From Halorubrum sp. Atlit-26R (GTDB taxonomy: Archaea; Halobacteriota; Halobacteria; Halobacteriales; Haloferacaceae): a stretch of 60,529 nt of DNA. Both the position numbers and the translations under genes were made by a program. Under the pieces are notes generated by a model. It made no database searches. It was not told the DNA's origin and saw only the letters and a list, made by a program, of their open reading frames with translations. The DNA is taken from assembly GCF_003666015.1 (NCBI RefSeq), contig NZ_QPLT01000020.1, forward strand, positions 1-60,529, written 5' to 3'. Shown here piece by piece: positions 45,336-54,590 of the stretch; within the stretch, counting starts at the first letter, position 1, and each line of letters starts with the position of its first letter.

Positions 45336-46879
45336 CAGATCGGGATGTTGCCGTGCTTCTTCGCGGGCTGGTCCGAGCTCTTCCCCTTCAGCATCTTCAG
45401 GTCCTCGACGAGGCGCGCGCGCGTCTCGGTCGGCTCGATCACGTCGTCGACGAAGCCGCGGTCGGCGGCGGTGTAGGGGTTCGCGAACTCCTCGCGGTAC
45501 TCGTCGATGAGCTCCTGCCTGCGCGCGTCGGGGTCGTCGGCCTCTGACAGCTCCTCCCGGTAGAGGACGTTGACCGCGCCCTTCGGCCCCATCACCGCGA
45601 TCTCCGAGGTGGGCCACGCGTAGTTGACGTCGCCGCCGATGTGCTTCGACGACATCACGCAGTAGGCGCCGCCGTACGCCTTCCGGGTGATGACGGTGAG
45701 CAGCGGGACGGTCGCCTCCGAGAAGGCGTACAGGAGCTTCGCGCCGTGGCGGATGATCCCGTTGTGCTCCTGGTCGGTGCCGGGCATGAAGCCGGGCACG
45801 TCCTCGAAGGTGAGGATCGGGATGTTGAACGCGTCACAGAAGCGGACGAAGCGCGCGCCCTTCTGGCTCGCCTCGATGTCGAGCGTGCCGGCGTTCACCC
45901 GGGGATTGTTGGCGACGACCCCGATAGAGTGGCCGTCGAGGCGGGCGAAGCCGACGACGATGTTCTTCGCGAAGTTCTCGTGCACCTCGAAGAAGGAGCC
46001 CTCGTCGGCCACGCTGCCGATCACGTCCTTCATGTCGTACGGCTTCCGGGGCGCGTCGGGGACGATCGACTCCAGCTCCTCGTCGGCGCGCTCCGGGTCG
46101 TCCCACGGCTCGACGCGCGGCGGGTCCTCCACGTTGTTCGCGGGGAGGTACGAGAGCAGGCGCGCGATGTCGTCGAGCGCCTCCTCCTCGCTCTCCTCGG
46201 CGAAGTGCGCGACGCCGGAGGTCGACGAGTGCGTGACCGCGCCGCCGAGCTCCTCGAAGCTCACCTCCTCGCCGGTGACCGTCTCGATGACGTCCGGCCC
46301 GGTGATGAACATGTGGGAGGTGTCCTTCACCATGAACGTGAAGTCCGTGATGGCGGGCGAGTACACCGCGCCGCCCGCGCACGGCCCCATGATCGCCGAG
46401 ATCTGGGGGATCACGCCCGAGGCCTCCGTGTTGCGCCGGAAGATCTCCGCGAAGCCGCCGAGCGAGGCGACCCCCTCCTGGATCCGGGCGCCGGCGGAGT
46501 CGTTGAGGCCGACGACGGGCGCGCCCACGTCCATCGCCTTGTCCATCACCTTACACACCTTCTCGGCGAACACCTCGCCGAGCGACCCGCCGAAGACGGT
46601 GAAGTCGTGCGCGAACACGAACGTCTTCCGCCCGTTCACCTCGCCGTAGCCCGTCACCACGCCGTCGCCCGGGATCTGCTGTTCCTCCATCCCGAACGTG
46701 TGGTTGCGGTGGGTGCGGAACCGGTCGAACTCGTGGAAGGTGCCGTCGTCGAGGAAGTAGTCGATCCGCTCGCGGGCGGTCATCTTCCCCTTGTCGTGTT
46801 GCGACTGGATCCGGTCTTCGCCCCCGCCCTTCGCCGCCCGCTCGCGGCGCTCCCGGAGGTCCTCGATACGGTCGTCCAT
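45335..46879 (-). CDS. pccB: Propionyl/acetyl-CoA carboxylase, carboxyltransferase subunit
   Basis: A 514-residue carboxyltransferase that moves the carboxyl group from biotin to acyl-CoA. Family motifs are [33 protein letters not shown] and the second oxyanion region with [17 protein letters not shown]. The start [12 protein letters not shown] was chosen because the preceding open frame crosses the promoter region and the divergent L1 leader. With pccA and pccX it would form the complete enzyme used for propionyl-CoA or acetyl-CoA. Confidence 0.94.
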   Translation of the reverse strand: MDDRIEDLRERRERAAKGGGEDRIQSQHDKGKMTARERIDYFLDDGTFHEFDRFRTHRNHTFGMEEQQIPGDGVVTGYGEVNGRKTFVFAHDFTVFGGSLGEVFAEKVCKVMDKAMDVGAPVVGLNDSAGARIQEGVASLGGFAEIFRRNTEASGVIPQISAIMGPCAGGAVYSPAITDFTFMVKDTSHMFITGPDVIETVTGEEVSFEELGGAVTHSSTSGVAHFAEESEEEALDDIARLLSYLPANNVEDPPRVEPWDDPERADEELESIVPDAPRKPYDMKDVIGSVADEGSFFEVHENFAKNIVVGFARLDGHSIGVVANNPRVNAGTLDIEASQKGARFVRFCDAFNIPILTFEDVPGFMPGTDQEHNGIIRHGAKLLYAFSEATVPLLTVITRKAYGGAYCVMSSKHIGGDVNYAWPTSEIAVMGPKGAVNVLYREELSEADDPDARRQELIDEYREEFANPYTAADRGFVDDVIEPTETRARLVEDLKMLKGKSSDQPAKKHGNIPI

Positions 46880-46881
46880 CG

Positions 46882-46905
46882 TCACGGCGGACCACCCTGA
46901 GTCAT
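46882..46905 (-). CDS. Possible seven-codon uORF before pccB
   Basis: The frame reads MTQGGPP and stops two bases before the pccB ATG. GAGGAGGTA immediately precedes its ATG, while pccB itself has no ribosome binding site outside this frame. Initiation at the uORF followed by reinitiation at pccB is possible. It may be chance. Confidence 0.3.
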   Translation of the reverse strand: MTQGGPP

Positions 46906-47134
46906 TACCTCCTCGGTCGGACAGCGGCGTCAAAAGGGTTCCCCTATCCGACGTTTTCGGCCTCGACGCGCGTCGAATGGCGGGCCGGGGAAGCGGCGGC
47001 GGAGCGACGGGACCGCTGTGGCGACGCGGAGGGGAACCGCGCTCGACCCCGCGACCGCCGCGGAGCGGCCCTGCCTCCGGTTCACACGGCGACCGGCGGT
47101 TCGACGCTTTTAAACCTCCGATGGACCACTCTCC

Positions 47135-47165
47135 GGTGAGACAGGCTTCGCCTGTTTCACTGACC
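47135..47165 (+). promoter_or_regulatory. L1 operon leader hairpin, candidate L1 autoregulation site
   Basis: GGTGAGACAGGC and GCCTGTTTCACTGACC form a hairpin closed by a TTCG loop, with one G-T pair and an asymmetric internal loop between the GGT/ACC outer pairs and the inner stem. It lies between the predicted transcription start and the L1 ribosome binding site. Archaeal L1 represses its own operon by binding mRNA that mimics its 23S rRNA site, so this is the obvious candidate. Confidence 0.5.
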
Positions 47166-47188
47166 CGTAGGAGCGACCTGCGTACTAC

Positions 47189-47196
47189 GGAGGTGA
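47189..47196 (+). promoter_or_regulatory. Ribosome binding site of L1
   Basis: GGAGGTGA lies three bases before the L1 ATG. This clear site contrasts with the many leaderless genes in the window. Confidence 0.7.
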
Positions 47197-47198
47197 AA

Positions 47199-47837
47199 AT
47201 GGCAGACACAATACAAGAGGCCGTAACCCTCGCACTCGACGATGCGCCCGAGCGGAACTTCCGCGAGACCGTGGACATCGCGATCAACCTGCGAGACCTC
47301 GACCTCAACGATCCGTCGAACCGTATCGACGAGTCCGTCGTGCTGCCGGCTGGAACGGGGCAGGAGACACAGATCGTCGTCTTCGCGGAGGGCGAAACCG
47401 CCGTCCGCGCAGAGGAGGTCGCTGACGAAGTGCTCGACAGCGACGACCTCGAAGACCTCGGAGACGACGACGACCGCGCTAAGGACCTCGCCGACGACAC
47501 CGACTTCTTCGTCGCCGAGGCCAACCTGATGCAGGACATCGGTCGGTACCTCGGTACCGTCCTCGGTCCGCGCGGGAAGATGCCTACCCCACTACAGCCG
47601 GACGACGACATCGTCGAGACCGTCAACCGGATGAAGAACACGGTGCAGCTCCGGTCGCGCGACCGGCGCACGTTCCACACCCGCGTCGGCGCCGAGGACA
47701 TGGGCGCCGACGCGATCTCGGACAACATCGACGTCATCGTCCGGCGGCTCGAAGCGAACCTCGAGAAGGGCCCGCTCAACATCGACGGGATCTACGTGAA
47801 GACCACGATGGGTCCCGCGAAGGAGGTGCCCGTATGA
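47199..47837 (+). CDS. rpl1: Ribosomal protein L1 (uL1)
   Basis: A 212-residue large-subunit protein of the L1 stalk, which also represses its own operon in archaea. The conserved [10 protein letters not shown] segment lies near residues 124-133. An acidic insertion ([19 protein letters not shown]) is typical of halophiles. It is first in the L1-L10-L12 operon; L11 is not beside it in this window. The stop overlaps the L10 ATG (ATGA). Confidence 0.97.
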   Translation: MADTIQEAVTLALDDAPERNFRETVDIAINLRDLDLNDPSNRIDESVVLPAGTGQETQIVVFAEGETAVRAEEVADEVLDSDDLEDLGDDDDRAKDLADDTDFFVAEANLMQDIGRYLGTVLGPRGKMPTPLQPDDDIVETVNRMKNTVQLRSRDRRTFHTRVGAEDMGADAISDNIDVIVRRLEANLEKGPLNIDGIYVKTTMGPAKEVPV

Positions 47838-48880
47838 GCTCGGCCCGCAAGACCGAGACGATCCCCGAGTGGAAACGGGAGGAGGTCGACGAGCTCGTCG
47901 ACTTCATCGACTCCTACCAGTCCGTCGGGATCGTCGGCGTGGCCGGCATCCCGAGCCGGCAGCTCCAGGCCATGCGCCGGGAGCTCCACGGCTCGGCGGC
48001 CGTCCGCATGAGCCGCAACACGCTCACGAACCGGGCGCTCGAGGAGGTCGACGACGGCGTCGAGGCGCTGACGGAGTACGTCGGCGGCCAGGTGGCGCTC
48101 GTCGGCACCAACGACAACCCGTTCGGCCTCTTCAAGCAGCTCGAAGCCTCGAAGACCCCCGCCCCGATCAACGCGGGCGAGGTGGCCCCCAACGACATCG
48201 TGATCCCCGAGGGCGACACCGGCGTCGACCCGGGACCGTTCGTCGGCGAGCTCCAGACCGTGGGCGCGTCCGCGCGCATCATGGACGGCTCGATCAAGGT
48301 GACCGAGGACTCGACCGTGCTGACGGAGGGCGAGGTCGTCGACGACGACCTCGCGAACGTCCTCGTCGAGCTCGGCATCGAGCCCAAGGAGGTCGGCCTC
48401 GACCTGCGCGCCGTCTACTCCGAGGGCGTCCTCTTCGAGCCCGACGAGCTCGAACTCGACGTCGACGAGTACGAGGCGGACATTCGGTCCGCCGCGGCCG
48501 CCGCGCGCAACCTCTCCGTCAACGCCGCGTACCCGACGGCCGCCACCGCCGGCACCCTTCTCGCGAAGGCGTCCGGCGAGGCGAAGTCCGTCGGCCTGTT
48601 CGCGGAGATCGAGAGCCCGGACGTCGTGCCCGACCTGATCGGGAAGGCCGACGCCCAGCTGCGCGCGCTCGCAGCCCAGATCGACGACGAGGAGGCGCTC
48701 CCCGAGGAGCTCCAGGGCGTCGAGGCCGCGCCGGCGACGGAGCCGGCGGCCGACGACGCCGACGAGGAGGAGGAACAGGCGGACGAAGACACGGAAGACG
48801 CCGAGGAGACCGACACCGACGACGACGCCGACGACGACGGCGACGACGGCGGCGAGGGACTCGGCGCGATGTTCGGATAA
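47834..48880 (+). CDS. rpl10: Ribosomal protein L10 (uL10/P0)
   Basis: A 348-residue stalk-base protein of the archaeal P0 type. The N-terminal rRNA-binding part ([20 protein letters not shown]) is followed by helices that bind L12 dimers, and the acidic C-terminal tail ends with EGLGAMFG, shared with L12. The length fits archaeal P0. It overlaps rpl1 by four bases. Confidence 0.97.
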   Translation: MSSARKTETIPEWKREEVDELVDFIDSYQSVGIVGVAGIPSRQLQAMRRELHGSAAVRMSRNTLTNRALEEVDDGVEALTEYVGGQVALVGTNDNPFGLFKQLEASKTPAPINAGEVAPNDIVIPEGDTGVDPGPFVGELQTVGASARIMDGSIKVTEDSTVLTEGEVVDDDLANVLVELGIEPKEVGLDLRAVYSEGVLFEPDELELDVDEYEADIRSAAAAARNLSVNAAYPTAATAGTLLAKASGEAKSVGLFAEIESPDVVPDLIGKADAQLRALAAQIDDEEALPEELQGVEAAPATEPAADDADEEEEQADEDTEDAEETDTDDDADDDGDDGGEGLGAMFG

Positions 48881-48896
48881 CACGAGGTACACACCA

Positions 48897-49244
48897 ATGG
48901 AATACGTTTACGCTGCGCTCATCCTGAACGAGACTGGCGAAGAGATCAACGAAGACAACGTCACCGGCGTGCTGGAAGCCGCCGGCGTCGACGTCGAGGA
49001 GTCCCGCGTCAAGGCGCTCGTCGCCGCGCTGGAGGACGTCGACATCGAGGAGGCCATCGAGACGGCCGCCGCGGCCCCGGCCGCCGGCGCGTCCGCGGGC
49101 GGCTCCGCGGACGCCGACGCGTCCGCCGACGAGGCGGACGACGACGACGATGACGACGACGAGGCCGAGGCCGCCGACGAGGCGGCCGACGACGACGAGG
49201 AAGAGGGCGACGGCGGCGAAGGGCTCGGCGAGCTCTTCGGCTGA
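48897..49244 (+). CDS. rpl12: Ribosomal protein L12 (P1)
   Basis: A 115-residue stalk protein. The N-terminal dimerisation region [20 protein letters not shown], an Ala/Gly hinge, a long acidic run and the C-terminal EGLGELFG factor-binding tail are all present. It follows rpl10 by 16 bp with a GAGGT site. Confidence 0.97.
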   Translation: MEYVYAALILNETGEEINEDNVTGVLEAAGVDVEESRVKALVAALEDVDIEEAIETAAAAPAAGASAGGSADADASADEADDDDDDDDEAEAADEAADDDEEEGDGGEGLGELFG

Positions 49245-49279
49245 GCCGGCGCGCGACTCCCCGACGCCGACCGCGTCGA

Positions 49280-49295
49280 CCGATCACCGATTTTT
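49280..49295 (+). terminator. T-run after the L1-L10-L12 operon
   Basis: A TTTTT run (49291-49295) follows the rpl12 stop by about 46 bp. Archaeal termination often uses T-runs without hairpins. Confidence 0.4.
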
Positions 49296-49335
49296 CGCGA
49301 CGCGCCAGTATCCGGAGTGATAACGTCGTCCGCGA

Positions 49336-49344
49336 TTTTATATA
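49336..49344 (+). promoter_or_regulatory. TATA box for the CxxC zinc-finger gene
   Basis: TTTTATATA is centred 28 bp before the ATG at 49368, a strong box and a leaderless start. Confidence 0.65.
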
Positions 49345-49367
49345 CCGATCTCGGGAACGGAGAGTCG

Positions 49368-49559
49368 ATGAAGATCGTCGACGGCGACAAGGCGGAGTGC
49401 GACCGGTGCGAGTCGGTGTTCCCGCTCGCGGACGTCTCCCTGCTGGAGAAGGAGACCAACCGCGACTACGAGCGGGTGCTGTGCGAGGAGTGTCTGAAGA
49501 TCGTCGGCGTGCCGCGGGGGTACACCCTGCGGCGGGACATCACGCACCTCGCGACGTGA
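49368..49559 (+). CDS. Small two-CxxC zinc-finger protein
   Basis: A 63-residue protein with two CxxC pairs (C11/C14 and C39/C42) that should bind one zinc, and a basic C-terminus. The start was set by the TATA box; an earlier in-frame ATG at 49317 would lie upstream of the promoter. Function unknown. Confidence 0.75.
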   Translation: MKIVDGDKAECDRCESVFPLADVSLLEKETNRDYERVLCEECLKIVGVPRGYTLRRDITHLAT

Positions 49560-49620
49560 GCGCCCCGCGGGCGGGACGCCCATCGAAGTCCTTTTTTAGC
49601 GGCGACGGGAAGCCGCACTC

Positions 49621-49836
49621 ATGGAAATCGACGCGGAGCTCCGTCGGCAGATCGCGGTCTCGCTGGCGGCGGCCGCGGTGTTCATCGTCGGGCTGATCGC
49701 CATCGGGGTCACCTTCGGCGGGTCGACGGTCCTCCCGGAGGCGGGAGCGATCGCGCTCATCGCGCTGTTGGCCGGGTTCGTCCTCCTGATGGCCGGCGTC
49801 GGGACGTACCTGATGCGCGCGAAAGACGAGTCGTAG
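49621..49836 (+). CDS. Small two-helix membrane protein
   Basis: A 71-residue protein with hydrophobic segments at about 12-32 and 41-64 and charged ends. CTTTTTTAGC lies about 27 bp before the ATG, giving a leaderless start. Similar small proteins are common in haloarchaea; no function is known. Confidence 0.7.
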   Translation: MEIDAELRRQIAVSLAAAAVFIVGLIAIGVTFGGSTVLPEAGAIALIALLAGFVLLMAGVGTYLMRAKDES

Positions 49837-49907
49837 CCCGCCCGGGCCGTCGCCGCTCTCTTAAATTGTCTTCCGCGTTCGGCGCGCGGCGTTCACGCTT
49901 CGTCCGC

Positions 49908-49985
49908 TCCGTCAGTCCTCCTCCGTCCCTCAGTCTTGCTCCGTCCCCTCAGTCCTCCTCCGCCCCCTCAGTCCTCCTCCGACCC
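49908..49985 (-). repeat. Imperfect ~18-bp tandem repeat spanning the priL stop
   Basis: About four units related to TCAGTCCTCCTCCG(T/C/A)CCC run from about 49908 to 49985 on the plus strand. The unit at 49968 supplies the last codons and stop of priL (GSEED-stop); the others repeat the same tail and stop downstream. Confidence 0.7.
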
Positions 49986-51173
49986 GTCAGCCTCGCGTCC
50001 GTCCCGCCAGTCGGTCACGTCGTCGGCGGCGGCCACCCGCTTCTCGTAGTACGAGAGGGGGTCAGCCGCGACCTGCATGTGGTCGTCCTCGTTGTGGCAG
50101 ATCCCGTAGTTCGCGAGCGTCTCGCAGGTCGGCGGGGGGTACTGGGTCCCCCGGTCGTCGGTCAGGTACTCCGTCTGGTAGCGGATCCCCTCGGCGTCGA
50201 GGCTCGTGTCCGCGCAGAAGGCGACGACCTCGTCGGGCGTCATGCCGATGCCGACGAGGAACGCCATCAGCGCGAACGACTCGGCCGCGGAGAGCGCGGC
50301 GTCGCGCTCGGCCTTCTCGATCAGGTTCGTCATACAGGGCGGGAACAGCTCGGGAGCGACGACGTCCGGCGGCTCGGCGTACGTCCGCTCGGAGAGCAGC
50401 CGCCGGAGGTCGGCGACGCGCGACTCCAGCGCCGCGGCGATCTCCTCGTCGGCGCCCAGCTCGAAGGGGAGCCCCTCGGCGACCCGGGCCTCGACGGCGG
50501 CCTCAAGCGCCGAGAGCAGTTCCTCGCGAGAGACGCGCACCGCGCCGTCGGCGAGCGCGCGGTTGACGAGCCGCCACGAGTCCCCCCACTCGGGGGAGGT
50601 GAGCCGGAGGTACGGGCCGACGTCGATCCGGTAGTGGTCCGGGTCGCGGCGGGCGCCGCTCCCGGCCGTTCCGCCTCCGGTCGCGCCGTCCCCGGCCCCG
50701 CCGCCCGTCCCGCCTCCCGCGCCGCCGCGGACGCCAGCCGGCGCGGTCGCGTCGGGGCGCACGGCGTCAGCGAGGTCGAACTCCGCGAGCAGGTCGTCGA
50801 GCCCGACGGTCGCGGACGACACCGACCGCAGCTCGTCGTCGGTCTCGAGGTCGCGGCGGACCCGCTCCATGGCGGTCGCCGCCTCCGCGGCGGCGTACTT
50901 CTCGATTGCGGGGTCGGAGTCGAGCAGGGAGACGAGGATCCGCGCGATGGGGTACGAGAGCAGCTCCGCCTGCGCGTCGGACGCCGACTCGCCGGGGAAC
51001 TCGCCGCTCTCGGCGGCGACGGTCCCCTCGAGGAGGGCGCGCTCGACGCGTTCGCGGGCGCGCTCGACGGCCGGGGCGTCGGCCGCGACGAGCTCCGGCA
51101 GCGACACCGCGGCCTCGGCGACCGCCTCGCGGGCGCTCGCGAAGAACGGGTACTTGGCGTCGAGCGCGTCCAT
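49968..51173 (-). CDS. priL: DNA primase large subunit
   Basis: A 401-residue protein that partners PriS to make RNA primers. The four iron-sulfur cysteines are C280, C320, C350 and C359. A Gly/Thr-rich linker (about 150-172) joins the N-terminal helical region to the rest. Minus-strand GCTTATTC about 30 bp upstream suggests leaderless expression. The last residues DGSEED and the stop lie in a tandem repeat. Confidence 0.93.
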   Translation of the reverse strand: MDALDAKYPFFASAREAVAEAAVSLPELVAADAPAVERARERVERALLEGTVAAESGEFPGESASDAQAELLSYPIARILVSLLDSDPAIEKYAAAEAATAMERVRRDLETDDELRSVSSATVGLDDLLAEFDLADAVRPDATAPAGVRGGAGGGTGGGAGDGATGGGTAGSGARRDPDHYRIDVGPYLRLTSPEWGDSWRLVNRALADGAVRVSREELLSALEAAVEARVAEGLPFELGADEEIAAALESRVADLRRLLSERTYAEPPDVVAPELFPPCMTNLIEKAERDAALSAAESFALMAFLVGIGMTPDEVVAFCADTSLDAEGIRYQTEYLTDDRGTQYPPPTCETLANYGICHNEDDHMQVAADPLSYYEKRVAAADDVTDWRDGREADGSEED

Positions 51174-51261
51174 GTCGGCCCGAGGTAGTGAGGGCCGGCG
51201 AATAAGCGGTGCGGTCCGCGGGCGCGGCGCGGGCGTGATCGAACCGAGACGAAGTCGAGAG

Positions 51262-51912
51262 CTACTCGTCCGGCTCCTCGACGGTCGCGCCCGGCGCGTT
51301 CGACTTGACGCTCTCGAGCCCCTGTTTCGCCTTCTGCTTGGAGGCGTACCCCTGCCCGGAGTCGGAGATGATGTTCCCGTTCTCGTGGCGGAGCCGCCAG
51401 CGGTACTCGTCCGCGTTGTCGCGGAACAGCTCGAACGTGGCGTCGCTGCCGCCCTCCTCGGGCGGCTCCTCGTCGCGCGAGACGTCGACGACGTACGCGC
51501 CCGGCGCGTTCCGCTGGACGCTCTCGATCCCCGAGCGGGCGTCGCGCTTGTCGGCGTACCCCTCGCCGCCGTCGGCGACGATGTTGCCGTTGTCGTGGCG
51601 GAGCCGCCAGCGGTACTCGTCCGCGCTGTCGCGGAACAGCTCGAACGTCGCCTTGCTCGCGGCCGCGTCGTCGTCGATCGCGGCCGCCTCGTCGGGCCAC
51701 TCCATCTCGACCTCGAAGTGCACCGTCCCGTCCGCGCGCTCCAGCTCGACCTCGACGTCGCCAGTCGCGGCGGGCTCTACGGTCACCGTTCCCCCCTCGT
51801 CGACCGGCACCGGCTCCCCCCGTCCGAGCGCTCGGGCGATCCGCCGAAGGTACGTGGCTAACTCCTGTCGGCTCCGCGACCGCCTCGACTCGTGGATGGT
51901 GTCGTCTGACAT
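51262..51912 (-). CDS. Amphi-Trp plus double DUF1508 protein
   Basis: A 216-residue protein with an N-terminal amphi-Trp-type domain (about 10-78, RSRQELATYLRRIARALGRG) and two copies of the DUF1508/YegP fold (about 88-140 and 157-208), each with ATFELFRD, ADEYRWRLRH and GNI. The copies share long identical words, showing internal duplication. The family is widespread and of unknown function. Confidence 0.85.
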   Translation of the reverse strand: MSDDTIHESRRSRSRQELATYLRRIARALGRGEPVPVDEGGTVTVEPAATGDVEVELERADGTVHFEVEMEWPDEAAAIDDDAAASKATFELFRDSADEYRWRLRHDNGNIVADGGEGYADKRDARSGIESVQRNAPGAYVVDVSRDEEPPEEGGSDATFELFRDNADEYRWRLRHENGNIISDSGQGYASKQKAKQGLESVKSNAPGATVEEPDE

Positions 51913-52000
51913 GCGCGAGAAGCATCACCGCCGCGAAACAAAAGTGTACGCCCGAACACGGGCGTCTCGCGTGACAGCCCGGTTGTTCGGCGTCCGACGG

Positions 52001-52654
52001 TCACGCCGCGGGGTCGGCCGCGTCCGGCCGCTCCGCGATGATCGTCTCGCCCGCGCGCACGCTGTCCCCCTCGGCGACGAGCAGGTCGTCGCGGCCCACG
52101 TCCGCGGGCAACACCACGTCGGCGCGGGAGCCGAACGAGACGTGGCCGACGCGGTCGCCGCGCTCGACGCGGTCGCCGGCCTCGACCGACGGGTGGATCC
52201 GGCGGGCGAACCAGCCCGCGATGACGAGCAGCTCGTACTCGCCGCAGTCGATCGCGACCTGCTCGTTGCGGTCCGACTCCTTGTCGAACGCCGGGCGGTT
52301 GGCGCCGGGGCGGTGGCGGACCTCGCGGACCTCGCCCGCGAGCGGCGCGCGGTTGACGTGGACGTCGGTGACGTTCATGAACACGCCGACGCGGAGCCGC
52401 GAGCCCTCCTCGCGCACCACGGAGACGGTGCCGTCGGCCGGTGAGACGACCGCCTCGTCGCCCGTCGGCGGCTCGCGCTCGGGGTCGCGGTGGAACCAGA
52501 GGACCCCGACGGCGAGCGCGACGAGCGCGGCGCCGACCGGCGGGACGAACGGCAGCGCGACGGCGCCCGCGAGCGCCGGGACGAGCGCGAGGTCCCACGC
52601 GGCGTCGACCACCGGGAACGGGAGGAGCCGCGAGAGCGGCGGCGCGCGGCTCAC
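52001..52654 (-). CDS. asd: Archaetidylserine/phosphatidylserine decarboxylase
   Basis: A 217-residue membrane-associated decarboxylase that would make archaetidylethanolamine. Two hydrophobic segments lie at about 20-50. The family core SPADGTVSVV, the histidine-containing VTDVHVNRAPL and the self-cleavage region VSFGSRADVVLP (serine becomes the pyruvoyl group) are present. The start is GTG, which overlaps the RfcC stop (GTGA). The two genes are unrelated in function but coupled. Confidence 0.88.
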   Translation of the reverse strand: MSRAPPLSRLLPFPVVDAAWDLALVPALAGAVALPFVPPVGAALVALAVGVLWFHRDPEREPPTGDEAVVSPADGTVSVVREEGSRLRVGVFMNVTDVHVNRAPLAGEVREVRHRPGANRPAFDKESDRNEQVAIDCGEYELLVIAGWFARRIHPSVEAGDRVERGDRVGHVSFGSRADVVLPADVGRDDLLVAEGDSVRAGETIIAERPDAADPAA

Positions 52655-53700
52655 GGCGCCACCTCCGCGTCCCGCAGCTCGGGCGAGAGCTCGGTCCGGC
52701 CCGCCGCCCACGCCGCGAGCAGGTGGACGAGGTGGGTCGTGTCGTCGAGCCCGTCGGACATGTCGAGGTCGGCCTCGCCCGCGAGCGCGTGGAGCCGCGC
52801 GAGGTCGTCGCCGCCGTACTCGGAGCCGGCGCGGGCGACGCGGAGCGTCTCGCGGAGCAGCTCCCCCCCGTCGTACCCCTCGTCGAGGAGGTCGTCGAGC
52901 GTCGAGCGGGCGTCCTTCAGGTCGCCGCTGCGCGCGTCGGCGAGCGCGTCGCGGAGCGCGTCGTCGTCGCCCACCTCCCCGAGCGTCTCGTAGGCGGTCG
53001 ACATGGTGATCTCGCCGCCCTCGACCGCGGTCGCCTGCGCCGAGAGGATCGCCTCGCGGAGGTCGCCGCCGGCCGCGCTGGCGACGAACTCCAGCCCGTC
53101 GCCGTCGTAGTCGACGCCCTCGCGGCCGCAGATCGTTTCGAGGACGTCGATCGTCTCGTCGGTCGTCGGCGAGCGCACGCGGACCGGGAAGCAGCGCGAC
53201 CGGATCGGCGCGATGAGCTTCGAGGGCTGGCGGGTCGCGATCACGAACTGGGTGGTCCGGTGGTGCTTCTCCATCACGCGGCGCAGCGCCTGCTGGAAGT
53301 CCTCGCGGATCGCCTCCGCGTTGTCCAACAGGACCGTCTTGTACTCGCCGGACATCGGCGCGTACGACGCCGACTCCTTCAGCACGCGGTTTATCATGTC
53401 GCGTTTCGCCATCGAACTCCGCCCGGCGAGGAAGCCCTCGAACCGCGGGTCGGTCCGGATCTCCTTTTTCGTCCGGCCGAAGAAGTCGGCGACGTTGATC
53501 TCGATCAGGTCGGCGTCCGGGTCGGCGTGCGACGCGTCGGCGAGCGCCCGGGCCGCCGCGGTCTTCCCGACCCCCGGCGGCCCCTGGACGACGAGGTTCA
53601 TCGGCTCGTCGACGGCCCGGCGCAGGCGGTCGCGGGCCTCGTCCTGCCGGATCTCGTCGAGGTCGGGCGCGTGCGTGTCTATCCACAGCGGTCCGTCCAT
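52651..53700 (-). CDS. rfcC: Replication factor C small-subunit paralogue RfcC
   Basis: A 349-residue AAA+ clamp-loader subunit. Walker A GPPGVGKT is at 40-47 and the arginine-finger SRC motif is in IRSRCFPVRV. Walker B reads LLDNAEAIRE, with D followed by N rather than the usual DE, so ATP hydrolysis by this subunit may be weak. Haloarchaea have two small RFC paralogues; this degenerate one matches the second. Confidence 0.88.
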   Translation of the reverse strand: MDGPLWIDTHAPDLDEIRQDEARDRLRRAVDEPMNLVVQGPPGVGKTAAARALADASHADPDADLIEINVADFFGRTKKEIRTDPRFEGFLAGRSSMAKRDMINRVLKESASYAPMSGEYKTVLLDNAEAIREDFQQALRRVMEKHHRTTQFVIATRQPSKLIAPIRSRCFPVRVRSPTTDETIDVLETICGREGVDYDGDGLEFVASAAGGDLREAILSAQATAVEGGEITMSTAYETLGEVGDDDALRDALADARSGDLKDARSTLDDLLDEGYDGGELLRETLRVARAGSEYGGDDLARLHALAGEADLDMSDGLDDTTHLVHLLAAWAAGRTELSPELRDAEVAP

Positions 53701-53761
53701 GCCGTGTGGGTCGGGTCCGGGCGCTCAAGAATCGGTCGGTCGCGGCGCCGGGGCGGGCGTC

Positions 53762-54430
53762 CTACCGCCGCTTCGCGCGCTCGACGGCGCGGCCCCAGAG
53801 GTACGCGGCCACGAGGAGGCCGTACGCGAGGACGAACGTGCCGGCCAGCGGCCCGAGACGCGACAGGGTGAACAGCGCGCCGCCGACGCCGACCGTGACG
53901 ACGAGCGCGGTGAACCCGAGCGTCCACCCGAAGAAGTAGGCGGCGTGGCCGGCGACCGGTCGGAGGGCCGCCGGCGAGAACGCCCGGCGGAGCGACCCCT
54001 CGCGGCCGTAGGTCGTCAGCGATATCGGGGCGAGGTACGTGCCGGCGATGCCGAGGAAGAGGACGGCCGTCGAGCCGGCGAGGATGCGACCGACCGGCGG
54101 GTTCGAGCCGGGTTCGAGGCCGACGACGCCGTAGAGCGTCACGAGGAGGGCCGCGAACGGAACGCCGAGGAAGACCAAGCAGACGGCCGTCCCGCCCAGC
54201 GACCGGCGGACGAGCGTCCGCCCGTCCGAGAGGAACGCCGGGATCGAGTCGCCGCGTTCGCTGGCGGTCAGGACGCGGACGAGGTAGCCGACGACCGGCA
54301 GCGCCGGGAGGACCGGGACGACGACGGACAGCGCGAACAGCAGCCAGACGGCGAGGAGGGGCCGCTCCCGGGCGTCGCCGGCGATCGGGTACGTGACGGC
54401 GGCGATCGAGGGGCGCATGGGTACGCTCAT
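53762..54430 (-). CDS. DUF4013-type membrane protein
   Basis: A 222-residue protein with about five or six hydrophobic segments (27-50, 78-100, 115-135, 160-185, 190-210) and the pattern of DUF4013 membrane proteins, which have no known role. An alternative ATG lies four codons downstream. It is divergent from the ABC importer operon. Confidence 0.75.
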   Translation of the reverse strand: MSVPMRPSIAAVTYPIAGDARERPLLAVWLLFALSVVVPVLPALPVVGYLVRVLTASERGDSIPAFLSDGRTLVRRSLGGTAVCLVFLGVPFAALLVTLYGVVGLEPGSNPPVGRILAGSTAVLFLGIAGTYLAPISLTTYGREGSLRRAFSPAALRPVAGHAAYFFGWTLGFTALVVTVGVGGALFTLSRLGPLAGTFVLAYGLLVAAYLWGRAVERAKRR

Positions 54431-54524
54431 CCGCCGGACCGTAGTATGCCCGTCGGTCCGTTCCGGTCGTCCGGGCGTAAAGAACTCGGAATACCACCGG
54501 GTAGTGACGGGTGAATGAGTATTT

Positions 54525-54538
54525 CAGAAATTGTTCTG
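54525..54538. promoter_or_regulatory. Palindromic operator candidate before the ABC importer
   Basis: CAGAA-ATTG-TTCTG is a perfect inverted repeat, lying 12 bp upstream of the TATA box. The direct repeat AATGAGTA (54514-54521 and 54543-54550) brackets it. A regulator bound here would touch the BRE/TATA complex. Confidence 0.55.
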
Positions 54539-54549
54539 GAGTAATGAGT

Positions 54550-54560
54550 AAGTATATATG
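54550..54560 (+). promoter_or_regulatory. TATA box of the ABC importer operon
   Basis: AAGTATATATG lies about 36 bp before the ATG at 54591, giving a short leader of about 8-10 nt. Confidence 0.65.
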
Positions 54561-54590
54561 CCAAACGTCCATTGACCATCGTGAAGTACC

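Larger units (their letters stand above)
46906..47198. promoter_or_regulatory. Divergent region between pccB and the L1 operon
   Basis: The minus strand has CCTTTTGACG (near 46932-46941), a weak TATA candidate for pccB. The plus strand has CTTTTAAA (47107-47114), the TATA box of the L1 operon, giving a start near 47136-47140 and a leader of about 60 nt. No other gene is seen. Confidence 0.55.
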
